28,749 nt of DNA from a bacterium (lineage in GTDB: Bacteria > Gemmatimonadota > Glassbacteria > GWA2-58-10): NCBI GenBank assembly GCA_021372515.1, contig JAJFUG010000214.1, positions 1 through 28,749 of the forward strand. Direction: 5' to 3'. Below, piece by piece: positions 22,559-28,749 of the stretch. The first letter of the stretch is position 1; every line of letters starts with the position of its first letter. The position numbers and the translations under genes were made by a program. The notes beneath the pieces are model-generated. The model was not told where the DNA came from. It saw only the letters and a list, made by a program, of their open reading frames with translations, and ran no database searches.

Positions 22559-22587
22559 ATTATAACAGTCTGGCGGCGGAAGAGCAA
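22559..22587 (-). promoter_or_regulatory. Promoter of the thiol-redox cluster
   Basis: On the minus strand TTGCTC (22582-22587; 4 of 6) is separated by 17 nt from a perfect TATAAT (22559-22564). Transcription would start near 22552, giving a leader of about 75 nt before the ATG at 22477. Confidence 0.65.
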
Positions 22588-22603
22588 ACCGGAGGCCACA
22601 AAA

Positions 22604-22626
22604 AAGCCCCCGCGCAACGGGGGCTT
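22604..22626 (-). terminator. Terminator of the aldo-keto reductase genes
   Basis: A perfect 9-bp stem (AAGCCCCCG, 22604-22612, with 22618-22626) has a 5-nt loop. Read on the minus strand it is followed by TTTTTTG. It lies 19 nt past the stop codon of the gene at 22645 and just upstream of the next promoter. Confidence 0.9.
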
Positions 22627-22644
22627 GAAAGCATTCTTGTATTT

Positions 22645-23616
22645 TCAGCTTTTCCAGAGCGGGTACTCGAACAGGGTCTGGACGTTCTGAGCCAGCTCGC
22701 GCAGGTGCTCTTTCTGCCCATCCGAGGGCGGGATGAACGAGAACGCCGTACGCACCGCGCGCCGGAACAGCTCCTCCTCACCGGGGGGTATGGCGCTGGT
22801 CACGGGCAGCGAGAGGGTGAAATAGTAGCCCATTTTAAGATCGTCCTCGCTCTTCAGGGCGTTGTACCACTCCTTGGGGAACTCGCTTTTCTGGCCGTGG
22901 GCGCGCTGGCCGTGCACTCCGCCCTTGAGCGCGATGATTCCCATCTTTTTCTCCAGCGCCTTCTCCACCACCTGCGGCCCGAAATTGTCCTTGTACCAGG
23001 AGGCGTAGGTCAGGGGGAACATCACCGTGTCGAACTCGTAGAGGTCCATCGCGGCCAGGGCGGCCTCCACCGAGTGGGCCGAGAAACCCAGGAAACGGGT
23101 CTTGCCCTCCTGCCTGGCCTTGACAAAAGTCTCCATCGCCCCGCCGGGGCCGAAGGCTTTGTCGATATCCTCTTTCGTGTTAAGGAAATGGAGCTGGTAG
23201 AGGTCGAAATGGTCGGTGCGTGCGCGGCGCAACGATTCCTCGAGCTGGGCCCGGCTGCCCGCGGCATCGCGCTCGTAAGTCTTGCAGGAGAGGAACACAT
23301 TCTTGCGGAACGGCTCCAGGGCCGGTCCCAGCTTGATCTCGGCATCCCCGTAGCGCGGGGCGACATCGAAATAGTTCACCCCGGCCTCGACCGCCTCGCG
23401 CACCACCCGGGCGGCAGCCTCGGGCTCGCTGTCGCGCACCACGATCCCGCCGAAACCGATCACCGAGAGCATCTCGCCCGTGCGCCCCAGGGGACGGCGC
23501 GGCAACTGGCCCAGGCCCTGCATCGAGGTGAGCGGCATCTGCGACTGCTGGCCGAAAGCCAGGCGCGGCAACAGTGGGGCGGCCAAGCCAAGACGGAGGA
23601 AAGCGCTTCGTTTCAT
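22645..23616 (-). CDS. Exported aldo-keto reductase, copy 2
   Basis: This is a 323-aa TIM-barrel oxidoreductase of the aldo-keto reductase superfamily. The catalytic tetrad is visible as Asp84 (YFDVAPRYG), Tyr89, Lys112 (LSCKT) and His143 (LYQLH). The N-terminus MKRSAFLRLGLAAPLLPRLAFG is a signal-like segment with KR in place of a twin arginine, as in many short-leader AKRs tied to Tat or Sec export. NADPH-dependent carbonyl reduction is the family activity; the substrate is unknown. AGGAGG lies 7 nt before the ATG at 23616, and the frame upstream of it is spurious. It lies 65 nt after a close paralogue, evidently a tandem duplication. Confidence 0.9.
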   Translation of the reverse strand: MKRSAFLRLGLAAPLLPRLAFGQQSQMPLTSMQGLGQLPRRPLGRTGEMLSVIGFGGIVVRDSEPEAAARVVREAVEAGVNYFDVAPRYGDAEIKLGPALEPFRKNVFLSCKTYERDAAGSRAQLEESLRRARTDHFDLYQLHFLNTKEDIDKAFGPGGAMETFVKARQEGKTRFLGFSAHSVEAALAAMDLYEFDTVMFPLTYASWYKDNFGPQVVEKALEKKMGIIALKGGVHGQRAHGQKSEFPKEWYNALKSEDDLKMGYYFTLSLPVTSAIPPGEEELFRRAVRTAFSFIPPSDGQKEHLRELAQNVQTLFEYPLWKS

Positions 23617-23681
23617 CGCGGAGCCTCCTGCTCGTTTTTCGTTGAAAGAACGGCCATGCCGCTCCGGACCATCGACAGTAA

Positions 23682-24656
23682 TCAGGATTCCCAGGCCGGG
23701 TACTCGAACAGCGGGTCCACGGCCTCGGAGGCGGTCTTGAGGTCCTGGCGCTCCTGGCGCGCCACCGGCATGAAACTCCGCCCGGCCGCCAGGGCCAGGC
23801 GCCAGAGCTGCTCCTCGCCCGGCGGCAGGCAGGCGGTCACCGGCAGCGAGAGGGTGAAATGGAAGCTTTTGTTGATCTGCTCCGGGTCGGTCAGCGGCTC
23901 GTACCAGCATTTCTCGAACGGCTTTTTCTCCCCCTCGGCCACCTTGCCGCGCGCCCCGGCCTTCAGGGCCAGGATCCCCATGCCCTTGGAGTGCGCTTTC
24001 TCCACCACCTGGGGGCCGAAATCGCCCTTGAACCAGGTGGCGAAATTGAGCGGGAACAGCACCGTGTCGAAATCGAAACGGTCCATGGCGGCCAGGGCCG
24101 CCTCCACCGAGTGGGCCGAGAAGCCGAGGAAACGCACCTTGCCCTGCTCGCGGGCCTTGACAAAAGTCTCCATCGCGCCGCCGGGCCCGAAAATGGTCTC
24201 GACATCCTCCTTGGAGGTGACCGCGTGCAACTGGTACAGGTCGACCCAGTCCGTGCGCAGGTGGCCGAGCGAGGCCTCCAGCTCTTGCATGCTCTTTTCG
24301 GCGCTCCGCTCCACAGTCTTGCAGGCCAGGAAAGCTTTCTTGCGGTAGGGCTCCAGGGCCGGGCCCAGCTTGAGTTCGGCATCGCCGTAGGTCGGGGCGA
24401 CATCGTAATAGTTCACCCCGGCCTCCCAGACCTCGCGCACCACCTCGGCGGCGTGCTCCGGGGTCTCGTCCATCACCACAATGCCGCCGAACCCGATGAT
24501 CGAAAGGTTCTCGCCGGTGCGCCCCAGGGGACGGCGGGCCAGGGGCAACGGTGCTGAGGCTGCCTGTGACATGTTTTCACTCCCTGCGGCCGCTCCGCCG
24601 GCAGTCGAGGCCAGGGATGCGGCCAGCGTGGCCTTGAGGAAAGCGTTGCGTTTCAT
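23682..24656 (-). CDS. Exported aldo-keto reductase, copy 1
   Basis: This is a 324-aa paralogue of the gene at 22645. The same blocks recur (RRPLGRTGE, IGFGGIVV, AEVVREVWEAGVNYYDVAP, FGPGGAMETFVKAR, FLGFSAHSVEAALAAMD, FGPQVVEKA), and the tetrad is Asp85, Tyr90, Lys113 and His144. The N-terminal MKRNAFLKATLAASLASTAGGAAA is a signal-like leader. Both copies end alike in FEYPAWES/FEYPLWKS. AGGAGAG lies 6 nt before the ATG. The pair is probably transcribed from the promoter near 24716 and stops at 22604. Divergence between the copies lies mainly in the last third (the AKR substrate-loop region), suggesting different substrates. Confidence 0.9.
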   Translation of the reverse strand: MKRNAFLKATLAASLASTAGGAAAGSENMSQAASAPLPLARRPLGRTGENLSIIGFGGIVVMDETPEHAAEVVREVWEAGVNYYDVAPTYGDAELKLGPALEPYRKKAFLACKTVERSAEKSMQELEASLGHLRTDWVDLYQLHAVTSKEDVETIFGPGGAMETFVKAREQGKVRFLGFSAHSVEAALAAMDRFDFDTVLFPLNFATWFKGDFGPQVVEKAHSKGMGILALKAGARGKVAEGEKKPFEKCWYEPLTDPEQINKSFHFTLSLPVTACLPPGEEQLWRLALAAGRSFMPVARQERQDLKTASEAVDPLFEYPAWES

Positions 24657-24715
24657 CCAAGTCTCTCCTGGATGGAGTGTGTGCCCGCGGTTGTTGACTG
24701 TATGTTCCAGAATTT

Positions 24716-24744
24716 ATTATGGGCCCTGCCACCCGGGAAGGCAA
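24716..24744 (-). promoter_or_regulatory. Possible promoter of the aldo-keto reductase pair
   Basis: On the minus strand TTGCCT (24739-24744), a 17-nt spacer and CATAAT (24716-24721; 5 of 6) lie about 60 nt before the start codon at 24656. This is moderate support only, since the -35 matches 4 of 6. Confidence 0.45.
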
Positions 24745-24773
24745 GATGTATCAATTTATTCAACCGGTTCCAA

Positions 24774-24834
24774 GTAGGGGCGGCCCCCTGTGGCCGCCTG
24801 ACATAATGGGTCAGGCACAGGGGCCTGCCCCTAC
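24774..24834. repeat. Composite palindromic element with GTAGGGGC ends
   Basis: This 61-bp element begins GTAGGGGC and ends GCCCCTAC, a perfect 8-bp terminal inverted repeat. Inside are two nested palindromes: GGCGGCC...GGCCGCC (left half) and CAGGC...GCCTG (right half), separated by an AT-containing centre. It is non-coding, lying between moeA and the aldo-keto reductases. A further GCCCCTAC end follows at 24869-24876. Confidence 0.6.
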
Positions 24835-24850
24835 GCCTGATAGAAAATAT

Positions 24851-24876
24851 AGGAGCCCGGCTCGCCTTGCCCCTAC
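24851..24876. repeat. Partial copy of GCCCCTAC-ended repeat
   Basis: This 26-bp stretch contains a short AGCC/GGCT inverted core and ends in GCCCCTAC, identical to the right end of the element 35 nt to its left. The matching GTAGGGGC left end is missing, so it looks like a truncated copy. Confidence 0.4.
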
Positions 24877-24933
24877 AGTAGTTCTTGCGGATCAGGACGC
24901 AGACTCACAGCACCGTGATTATCAGAAACAGCA

Positions 24934-26187
24934 TCAGAGCCTTCCGCCCCAGAAATGCGGCAGGAACCGCACCCGCGCACCGGCCTCCAGGCGCAGCGGG
25001 CCGGAGGGTATCTCCAGGAGCGCCCGCGAGGCCGCGAACGAGCCCAACATGTACGAGACCTGCCCCCGGGCCGGCTGCACGCTATAGCCACCAACGCTGT
25101 CCGGCGCATAGTCGCCGCGCATGAAATTAACCCGCGCCTCGCGGTTCTCCACTGCCTGCGCCAGGGTCCCCTCCAGCCAGCGCGGGCCGCACTCGCGCAG
25201 CCCAATGAAAGAGCGGACCGCGCTCAGCGCGTAGAGGCTGAAACAGACCAGGGCCGAGGCCGGGTTACCCGGCAGTCCGAACACCAGCTTGCCCCCGGCG
25301 CGCCCGAACCAGAGCGGCTTGCCCGGTTTCTGCGCCACTTTCCAGAATATTTTCTCCACGCCCGCCGACTCGAACACCTGCACCAGATGGTCATAGTCGC
25401 CCATCGAGACACCACCCACGGTGAGGACAATATCGGAGCCTGCCAGAAGGTCACGGAAAGCGGCCTGAAGGGTGGCCGGGTCATCCGGGCAGCGGCGGGC
25501 CTCGATCTGCGCTACCCCGGCCGCGCGCAGGGCGGCGCTCAGCATGGGGGCGATGGAGTCGTAGATTTGGCCGGGAAGAAGGTCCACGCCCGGCGCGACC
25601 AACTCATCCCCGGTAGTGAGAAGCCCCACCTTGGGCGGCGGGTAGACTGATACCGAGCTGTGGCCCAGGGTGGCGAGAAGGCCCAGGGCGGGCGGCGTGA
25701 GGACAGTCCCGGCGGCCAGAAGGCGCGCCCCGGCGGCGATCTCCTCCCCGGCCCGGTTGATATTGGCCCCCATCACCGCGGGACCGAAAAAAGTGATCGC
25801 CGACTCGCCCTCACGGGTCTGCTCGCGCATCACCACCGCCTCGGCCCCCGCGGGCACCGCCGCGCCGGTCATCACCCGCAGCGTGAAGCCAGGGGGAAGC
25901 GCGGGCGGAGCCCCGGCTGCAGCCCGTTTCTCTCCGGCCAGGGGAAGGCTGACCGGATTGTCGGCCGAGGCGTTTTCTAAATCAGCCACCCGCACCGCGT
26001 AACCGTCCATGGAGCTGAAACTGAAAAACGGGTAGTCCCGCCCGGCCGGAATGTCTCCGGCGCAGACCAGGCCGGCACAGTCCTCCAGGGGACAGTCCTC
26101 CGGCTCGGCGCGGCGTGCTGTGCGCAGCACCATTTCGAGGGCCTCGCGCGGCGTGATCGGCCCGGATGCGGACACTCCGTCTCTCAC
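24934..26187 (-). CDS. moeA: Molybdopterin molybdenumtransferase
   Basis: This is a 417-aa MoeA protein that inserts molybdate into adenylylated molybdopterin to form Mo cofactor. Key blocks are present: FFSFSSMDGYAVR near residue 60, RVMTGAAVPAGAEAVVMRE, PPPKVGLLTTGDEL, the MPT-binding signature VLTVGGVSMGDYDH, KPGKPLWFG and VFGLPGNPASALVCF. Domain IV (about 345-417) is complete. It starts at GTG with AGGAG 6 nt upstream. GTGA at 26184-26187 is both its start and the mocA stop, so the two genes are translationally coupled. It is the last gene of the molybdenum locus; the right-hand repeats follow it. Confidence 0.96.
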   Translation of the reverse strand: MRDGVSASGPITPREALEMVLRTARRAEPEDCPLEDCAGLVCAGDIPAGRDYPFFSFSSMDGYAVRVADLENASADNPVSLPLAGEKRAAAGAPPALPPGFTLRVMTGAAVPAGAEAVVMREQTREGESAITFFGPAVMGANINRAGEEIAAGARLLAAGTVLTPPALGLLATLGHSSVSVYPPPKVGLLTTGDELVAPGVDLLPGQIYDSIAPMLSAALRAAGVAQIEARRCPDDPATLQAAFRDLLAGSDIVLTVGGVSMGDYDHLVQVFESAGVEKIFWKVAQKPGKPLWFGRAGGKLVFGLPGNPASALVCFSLYALSAVRSFIGLRECGPRWLEGTLAQAVENREARVNFMRGDYAPDSVGGYSVQPARGQVSYMLGSFAASRALLEIPSGPLRLEAGARVRFLPHFWGGRL

Positions 26188-26819
26188 TGGCCGCTCCTTT
26201 CGACAATCGAACTGTCCGCACCCGCCTGTTTCAGGGCGCGGTAGTCATCCGGGGTGTCGATATCCAGCAGGACCGCGGGTTCCTCCACCGGGACCTCCAG
26301 CACGCGGGACCGGTCGGCGCGCACCACTGCGCGGGCGCCGATCTCCTCCGGGGCGTGCAGCAGATCCTCGAACACCGCCTTTCCGAACAGCGCCGGGTGG
26401 CCGCGCCGTCCACCGTGCACCGGCAGGACTATAGGCTTGCCACTGGCCCGGAAAGAGTCGATCAGGCGCGCGATTGTCCCCACACTCACCGCAGGCTGGT
26501 CCACCGGGAACAGCATGACCGCCTCCGGGGCCAGAGCTTCCAGGCTTTTCAGCCCGGCCTGGACCGAGGAGAGCATGCCGCTTTCATATCGCGGGTTCAG
26601 CACCACTTCCTCAGCCGGCAGTCCCGCGCGGGCGCTGAACTCCTGCGCCCGGTGGCCGAACACCACCCGCAGCGCCGCCAGGGGCGCGCTCTTGAGCGTG
26701 GCGTACAGCACGGAAAGGAATGTCCCGCCGCGGTACTCCAGGAAAGCCTTGGGCGATCCCATGCGCTCGGACTTGCCCGCGGCCAAGATAATTGCCGCTA
26801 TTTTAGACTTGTTTTCCAT
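26184..26819 (-). CDS. mocA: MocA-like molybdenum cofactor cytidylyltransferase
   Basis: This is a 211-aa NTP-transferase of the MobA/MocA class. Its N-terminal signature is LAAGKSERMGSPKA (12-25), with RYESGMLSSVQAGL and MLFPVDQPAVS as the other family blocks. The short LAAGxSxRMGxPK form next to xdhC and a molybdenum-hydroxylase subunit points to MocA, which makes the cytosine dinucleotide form of the cofactor used by xanthine-dehydrogenase-like enzymes. MobA (guanine form) is less likely from context. ATG 26819 is the first Met before the domain; a GGGGAA purine run touches it, so spacing is tight. The 3' end overlaps the moeA start by 4 nt. Confidence 0.88.
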   Translation of the reverse strand: MENKSKIAAIILAAGKSERMGSPKAFLEYRGGTFLSVLYATLKSAPLAALRVVFGHRAQEFSARAGLPAEEVVLNPRYESGMLSSVQAGLKSLEALAPEAVMLFPVDQPAVSVGTIARLIDSFRASGKPIVLPVHGGRRGHPALFGKAVFEDLLHAPEEIGARAVVRADRSRVLEVPVEEPAVLLDIDTPDDYRALKQAGADSSIVERSGQ

Positions 26820-26842
26820 TTCCCCATAATGCTTAAGGCTTT

Positions 26843-26924
26843 TTATCCACGAAGTCACACGAAGGAACACTAAGAAGAAAAGCAGTTTTGACTTCGTGCC
26901 CCTTCGTGGCCCTTAGTAGATAAA
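26843..26924. repeat. CCACGAAG inverted-repeat element between xdhC and mocA
   Basis: The left arm CCACGAAGTCACACGAAGG (26847-26865) and right arm CTTCGTGCCCCTTCGTGG (26892-26909) are inverted imperfect copies, each holding two CACGAAG units. CTAAG/CTTAG motifs border the arms on the inner side at left and the outer side at right. It fills most of the 115-nt xdhC-mocA gap. Elements with repeated CCACGAAGGACACGAAG-like units are widespread in bacterial intergenic DNA (general knowledge). A transcript would fold into a long hairpin upstream of mocA. Confidence 0.55.
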
Positions 26925-26934
26925 TCTTTTCATT

Positions 26935-28035
26935 TCATAGAGTTATGATTTCCTTAACGAGCACCGGTTTGCGGCTCCGGCGCACCTGTATGAGCTGAGC
27001 CGCGATACTGACCGCGATCTCGCCCGGGGTCTCGGCCCCGATATCAAGGCCCACCGGGGCGTGAAGACCGGCCAGGCGGGCGCTGTCCACGCCACGGGCC
27101 GCCAGGTGCTCGCGCAGAAGGGCCACCTTGCGCCGCGAGCCGATCATCCCGACATAATCCACCGGGCAGGCCAGGGCCAGCTCCACCGCCTCGCGGTCCT
27201 GATCGTGGCTGCGCGCCACCGCAACCACACTCCAGCCGGGGCCGGGGGTGAGGCTGGAGAAAGCCTCGGCGAACGTGGCGTTCAGCACCTGTTCGGCCTC
27301 CGGGAAACGCTGGATTGTGGCGAACTCCGGGCGGTCATCCACCACGGTGACCCGGAACCCGGCCAGGGCCGCCACCCGGCAGAGGGCCAGGCCGACATGC
27401 CCGCCCCCCAGGACAAGCAGCCGCGGCGGACTGACAAGCGGACGGGCCAGGAAACCGGCCAGACCGGGCCAGGCTGTAGATGGAGTCTCCAGTGTCAGAA
27501 ACAGCGTGTCCTGTTCCGCGGACCGGCCCTCCAGCGCCCGCAGGACCGCGGTCTCCCAGGTGGTCTCGGTCAACGAGCCGGCCTTGACCGCACCGTCCTC
27601 CACCAGCGCCGAAACCCCGGCCCAGCCCGCCGCCTCGCCCTCGCTCACGGCAAGCAACAACCAAACCCTCTCACCTTTTCTGGCAGAATTCAGCACTGCG
27701 GACCAGAACCCCAGCGCCTCGGGCGTGGGCCGCACCACGAACGTGTAGAACGCGATCCGCCCGCCGCAGAGCATGCCGCCCGGCTGGACCGTGTCGGAAT
27801 CAAAATTGAAACGGCTCAGGCTGGCCCGGCCGCTGGCAAGGGCCTCGCGCGAGAGGCGGACCATCCCGGCCTCCATCTGGCCGCCCCCCAGGGTTCCAGC
27901 CACCCGGTCCGCGCTCACCAGAAGGGTCGCCCCGGCGGGCGTGGGGGCCGAGCCCGAGCGCTCAAGGGCCAGGCTCAGGGCCACAGCCTGCCCCTGTTCC
28001 AGCAGGGGCAGCATCTGTTCGAGGGTTTGGAGCAT
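26935..28035 (-). CDS. xdhC: XdhC/CoxI-family molybdenum-hydroxylase maturation factor
   Basis: This is a 366-aa protein. The N-terminal XdhC_CoxI domain has GSAPTPAGATLLV, GTLGGGQMEAG and GMLCGG (87-92). The C-terminal Rossmann (XdhC_C) domain has RLLVLGGGHVGLALCRVA (motif 209-215), then VVDDRPEFA, DQDREAVELAL and VDYVGMIGSRRKV, and ends in the conserved PGEIAVSIAAQLI. XdhC binds Mo cofactor and delivers the sulfurated form to xanthine-dehydrogenase-type enzymes. The start ATG 28035 has no good ribosome site (GAGG about 13 nt upstream). A terminator at 28072-28102 separates it from the upstream genes, though it may be reached by read-through. Confidence 0.94.
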   Translation of the reverse strand: MLQTLEQMLPLLEQGQAVALSLALERSGSAPTPAGATLLVSADRVAGTLGGGQMEAGMVRLSREALASGRASLSRFNFDSDTVQPGGMLCGGRIAFYTFVVRPTPEALGFWSAVLNSARKGERVWLLLAVSEGEAAGWAGVSALVEDGAVKAGSLTETTWETAVLRALEGRSAEQDTLFLTLETPSTAWPGLAGFLARPLVSPPRLLVLGGGHVGLALCRVAALAGFRVTVVDDRPEFATIQRFPEAEQVLNATFAEAFSSLTPGPGWSVVAVARSHDQDREAVELALACPVDYVGMIGSRRKVALLREHLAARGVDSARLAGLHAPVGLDIGAETPGEIAVSIAAQLIQVRRSRKPVLVKEIITL

Positions 28036-28071
28036 GCTCTGAATATGCCTCGGTGTGTCCGGAAAAGTAAA

Positions 28072-28102
28072 GGAGGTCCGGAGTCAAAGCCCCCGGACCT
28101 CC
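28072..28102 (-). terminator. Terminator between Cys-rich gene and xdhC
   Basis: GGAGGTCCGG (28072-28081) pairs perfectly with CCGGACCTCC (28093-28102), 10 bp around an 11-nt loop. Read on the minus strand the stem is followed by TTTACTTTT. It sits between the stop of the Cys-rich gene (28141) and the xdhC start, so it ends or attenuates the hydroxylase transcript before the maturation genes. Confidence 0.75.
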
Positions 28103-28140
28103 ACTGAATAAATCCACAGTCCCGCGCCGTGTCAGATCGT

Positions 28141-28362
28141 TCAATCGGGAATCTGGCAGGCGAAACAGGACCGTCCGGGCTTGCACTCTCCGCACCGGAC
28201 AAACCGGTCATCCGGCCCCACCGGGCCCTGGGTCAGAAGGCACCAGCACTGCTCCTCGGGCTTGGGGACATAGTATCCGCCGGACAGGCCGCTCACGTAA
28301 TACTGCTTGGAGCGGTAGTTCCGGCAGACCTGCTTGAGCTGGGCAAGAATTTGATCGCTCAT
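28141..28362 (-). CDS. Cys-rich small protein in molybdenum-hydroxylase locus
   Basis: This is a 73-aa soluble protein with seven Cys. Six form three pairs at 39/41 (CWC), 57/60 (CGEC) and 66/69 (CFAC); the seventh is Cys13. The pairs suit a zinc or iron-sulfur site. The N-terminal 35 residues are Tyr-rich (YRSKQYYVSGLSGGYY). I do not recognise the family, and it is too short and has the wrong spacing for the [2Fe-2S] subunit of these enzymes. GGGAGAG lies 6 nt before the ATG, so it is a real gene. It lies 24 nt past the CoxM-like gene, in the same transcript, and is followed by a terminator. Candidate roles are a metal or electron-transfer accessory of the hydroxylase, which is inferred from position only. 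Confidence 0.7.
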   Translation of the reverse strand: MSDQILAQLKQVCRNYRSKQYYVSGLSGGYYVPKPEEQCWCLLTQGPVGPDDRFVRCGECKPGRSCFACQIPD

Positions 28363-28386
28363 AAGTAGCTCTCCCGTTGTCAGGCG

Positions 28387-28749
28387 CTAAACTTCCACGC
28401 CGGCGGTGCGAAGGACCGCCCGCTTGAGTATGGTCTTGGCGAGCTGGATCTTGTACTCGTTCTCCTCCAGCGCCGCGGCGTCCTTGAGCGCGGCCTCGGC
28501 CGCCTGCTCAAGCAGTCCTCCGGTTAGTTCCCTGCCGCTGAGGACTTTCTCGGCCTCCACCGCCCGGTAGGGCGCCGGGGCCACTCCGGAGAGCACCAGC
28601 GAGGCTTTCCTGACCGTGTGGCCCTCCATGTCCAGCACCACGGCCGCTCCCACCAGGGCAAAATCGCGGCTCTCGCGCTCCTTGAACTTGAGATAGTGGC
28701 TTTTCTGCCCGGCCGCTGGCGCGGGGACTGTCACGCCGGTGAGCACCTC
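28387..28749 (-). CDS. FAD-binding subunit of a molybdenum hydroxylase (C-terminal part)
   Basis: The gene is cut by the window edge; 120 codons remain, with reading continuing beyond 28749. The fragment EVLTGVTVPAPAAGQKSHYLKFKERESRDFALVGAAVVLD is the start of the C-terminal (CO_deh_flav_C) domain of CoxM/XdhB-type FAD subunits. It ends in ENEYKIQLAKTILKRAV, also typical. GTG at 28746 is an internal codon and not a start. In the full enzyme this subunit passes electrons from the 2Fe-2S subunit to NAD or a quinone. The adjoining xdhC and mocA genes support this identity. Confidence 0.9.
   Translation of the reverse strand, partial: EVLTGVTVPAPAAGQKSHYLKFKERESRDFALVGAAVVLDMEGHTVRKASLVLSGVAPAPYRAVEAEKVLSGRELTGGLLEQAAEAALKDAAALEENEYKIQLAKTILKRAVLRTAGVEV

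Noticed and set aside
22525-24348. 607-codon plus-strand open frame opposite the aldo-keto reductases
   Set aside because: It runs across a promoter, a terminator and both reductase genes, and its translation has no recognisable motif; a shadow of high GC.
1-28749. CRISPR arrays, insertion sequences, integrases, rRNA
   Set aside because: No regularly spaced repeats, transposase or integrase motifs, or rRNA sequence were seen on either strand.

Overview
The window is high-GC DNA (about 65% by eye) from a Gram-negative bacterium. Several secreted proteins carry signal peptides. One long extracellular protein ends in an NPFNPST-type FlgD-like/type IX-like sorting module and carries a dockerin-like calcium repeat. 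That combination, together with a large outer-membrane barrel protein and an XdhC/MoeA/MocA molybdenum-hydroxylase set, suggests an uncultured lineage of the Fibrobacteres-Chlorobi-Bacteroidetes neighbourhood (Glassbacteria, Latescibacteria, Zixibacteria, Eisenbacteria and similar). This placement is an inference from gene content and not a phylogenetic result.

Layout. 1-507: non-coding DNA with palindromic repeats, then tRNA-Glu(CUC) on the minus strand with its own promoter and terminator. 530-3400: a fused FAD oxidase/iron-sulfur dehydrogenase of the YdiJ/D-lactate dehydrogenase type. 3800-4090: a small single-pass membrane protein. 4125-8565: a three-gene minus-strand set (TlpA-type thioredoxin, outer-membrane barrel, secreted rhodanese-thioredoxin-dockerin chimera). 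8758-10396: a visibly AT-richer insertion with an ABC/AAA_21-type ATPase and a PD-(D/E)XK-like nuclease, the best candidate in the window for an undescribed (defence-like) system. 10489-14157: glyA, rpiB and an exported oligoendopeptidase F, probably one operon. 14404-16041: an exported protein with a TonB_C-like domain and a long Ala/Pro/Asp-Ser tail behind a good sigma-70 promoter. 16238-18145: an unusual RfaE-like kinase/HAD phosphatase fusion. 18404-19528: a DAO-family flavoprotein. 19535-22477: a thiol-redox cluster (free-standing DsbD-alpha-like protein, two redoxins, a DF-family thioredoxin-fold protein, DUF302). 22645-24656: tandem exported aldo-keto reductases. 24934-28749: molybdenum cofactor and hydroxylase maturation genes (moeA, mocA, xdhC), a Cys-rich miniprotein, and the end of a CoxM-like FAD subunit that runs off the window.

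How the parts fit together. Envelope thiol chemistry recurs: TlpA, the rhodanese/CXXC chimera, two redoxins and the DsbD-alpha protein are all predicted to be exported or thiol-active, yet no DsbD/CcdA membrane electron conduit is present in the window. The right end is a coherent molybdenum-hydroxylase locus: XdhC and MocA mature and load the cofactor, MoeA inserts molybdenum, and the FAD subunit belongs to the enzyme. The ATPase-nuclease pair shares no theme with its neighbours and differs in composition, so it was probably acquired horizontally downstream of glyA. Residue numbers given as 'about' are approximate, and all family calls are made from the translated sequence by eye without database searches.
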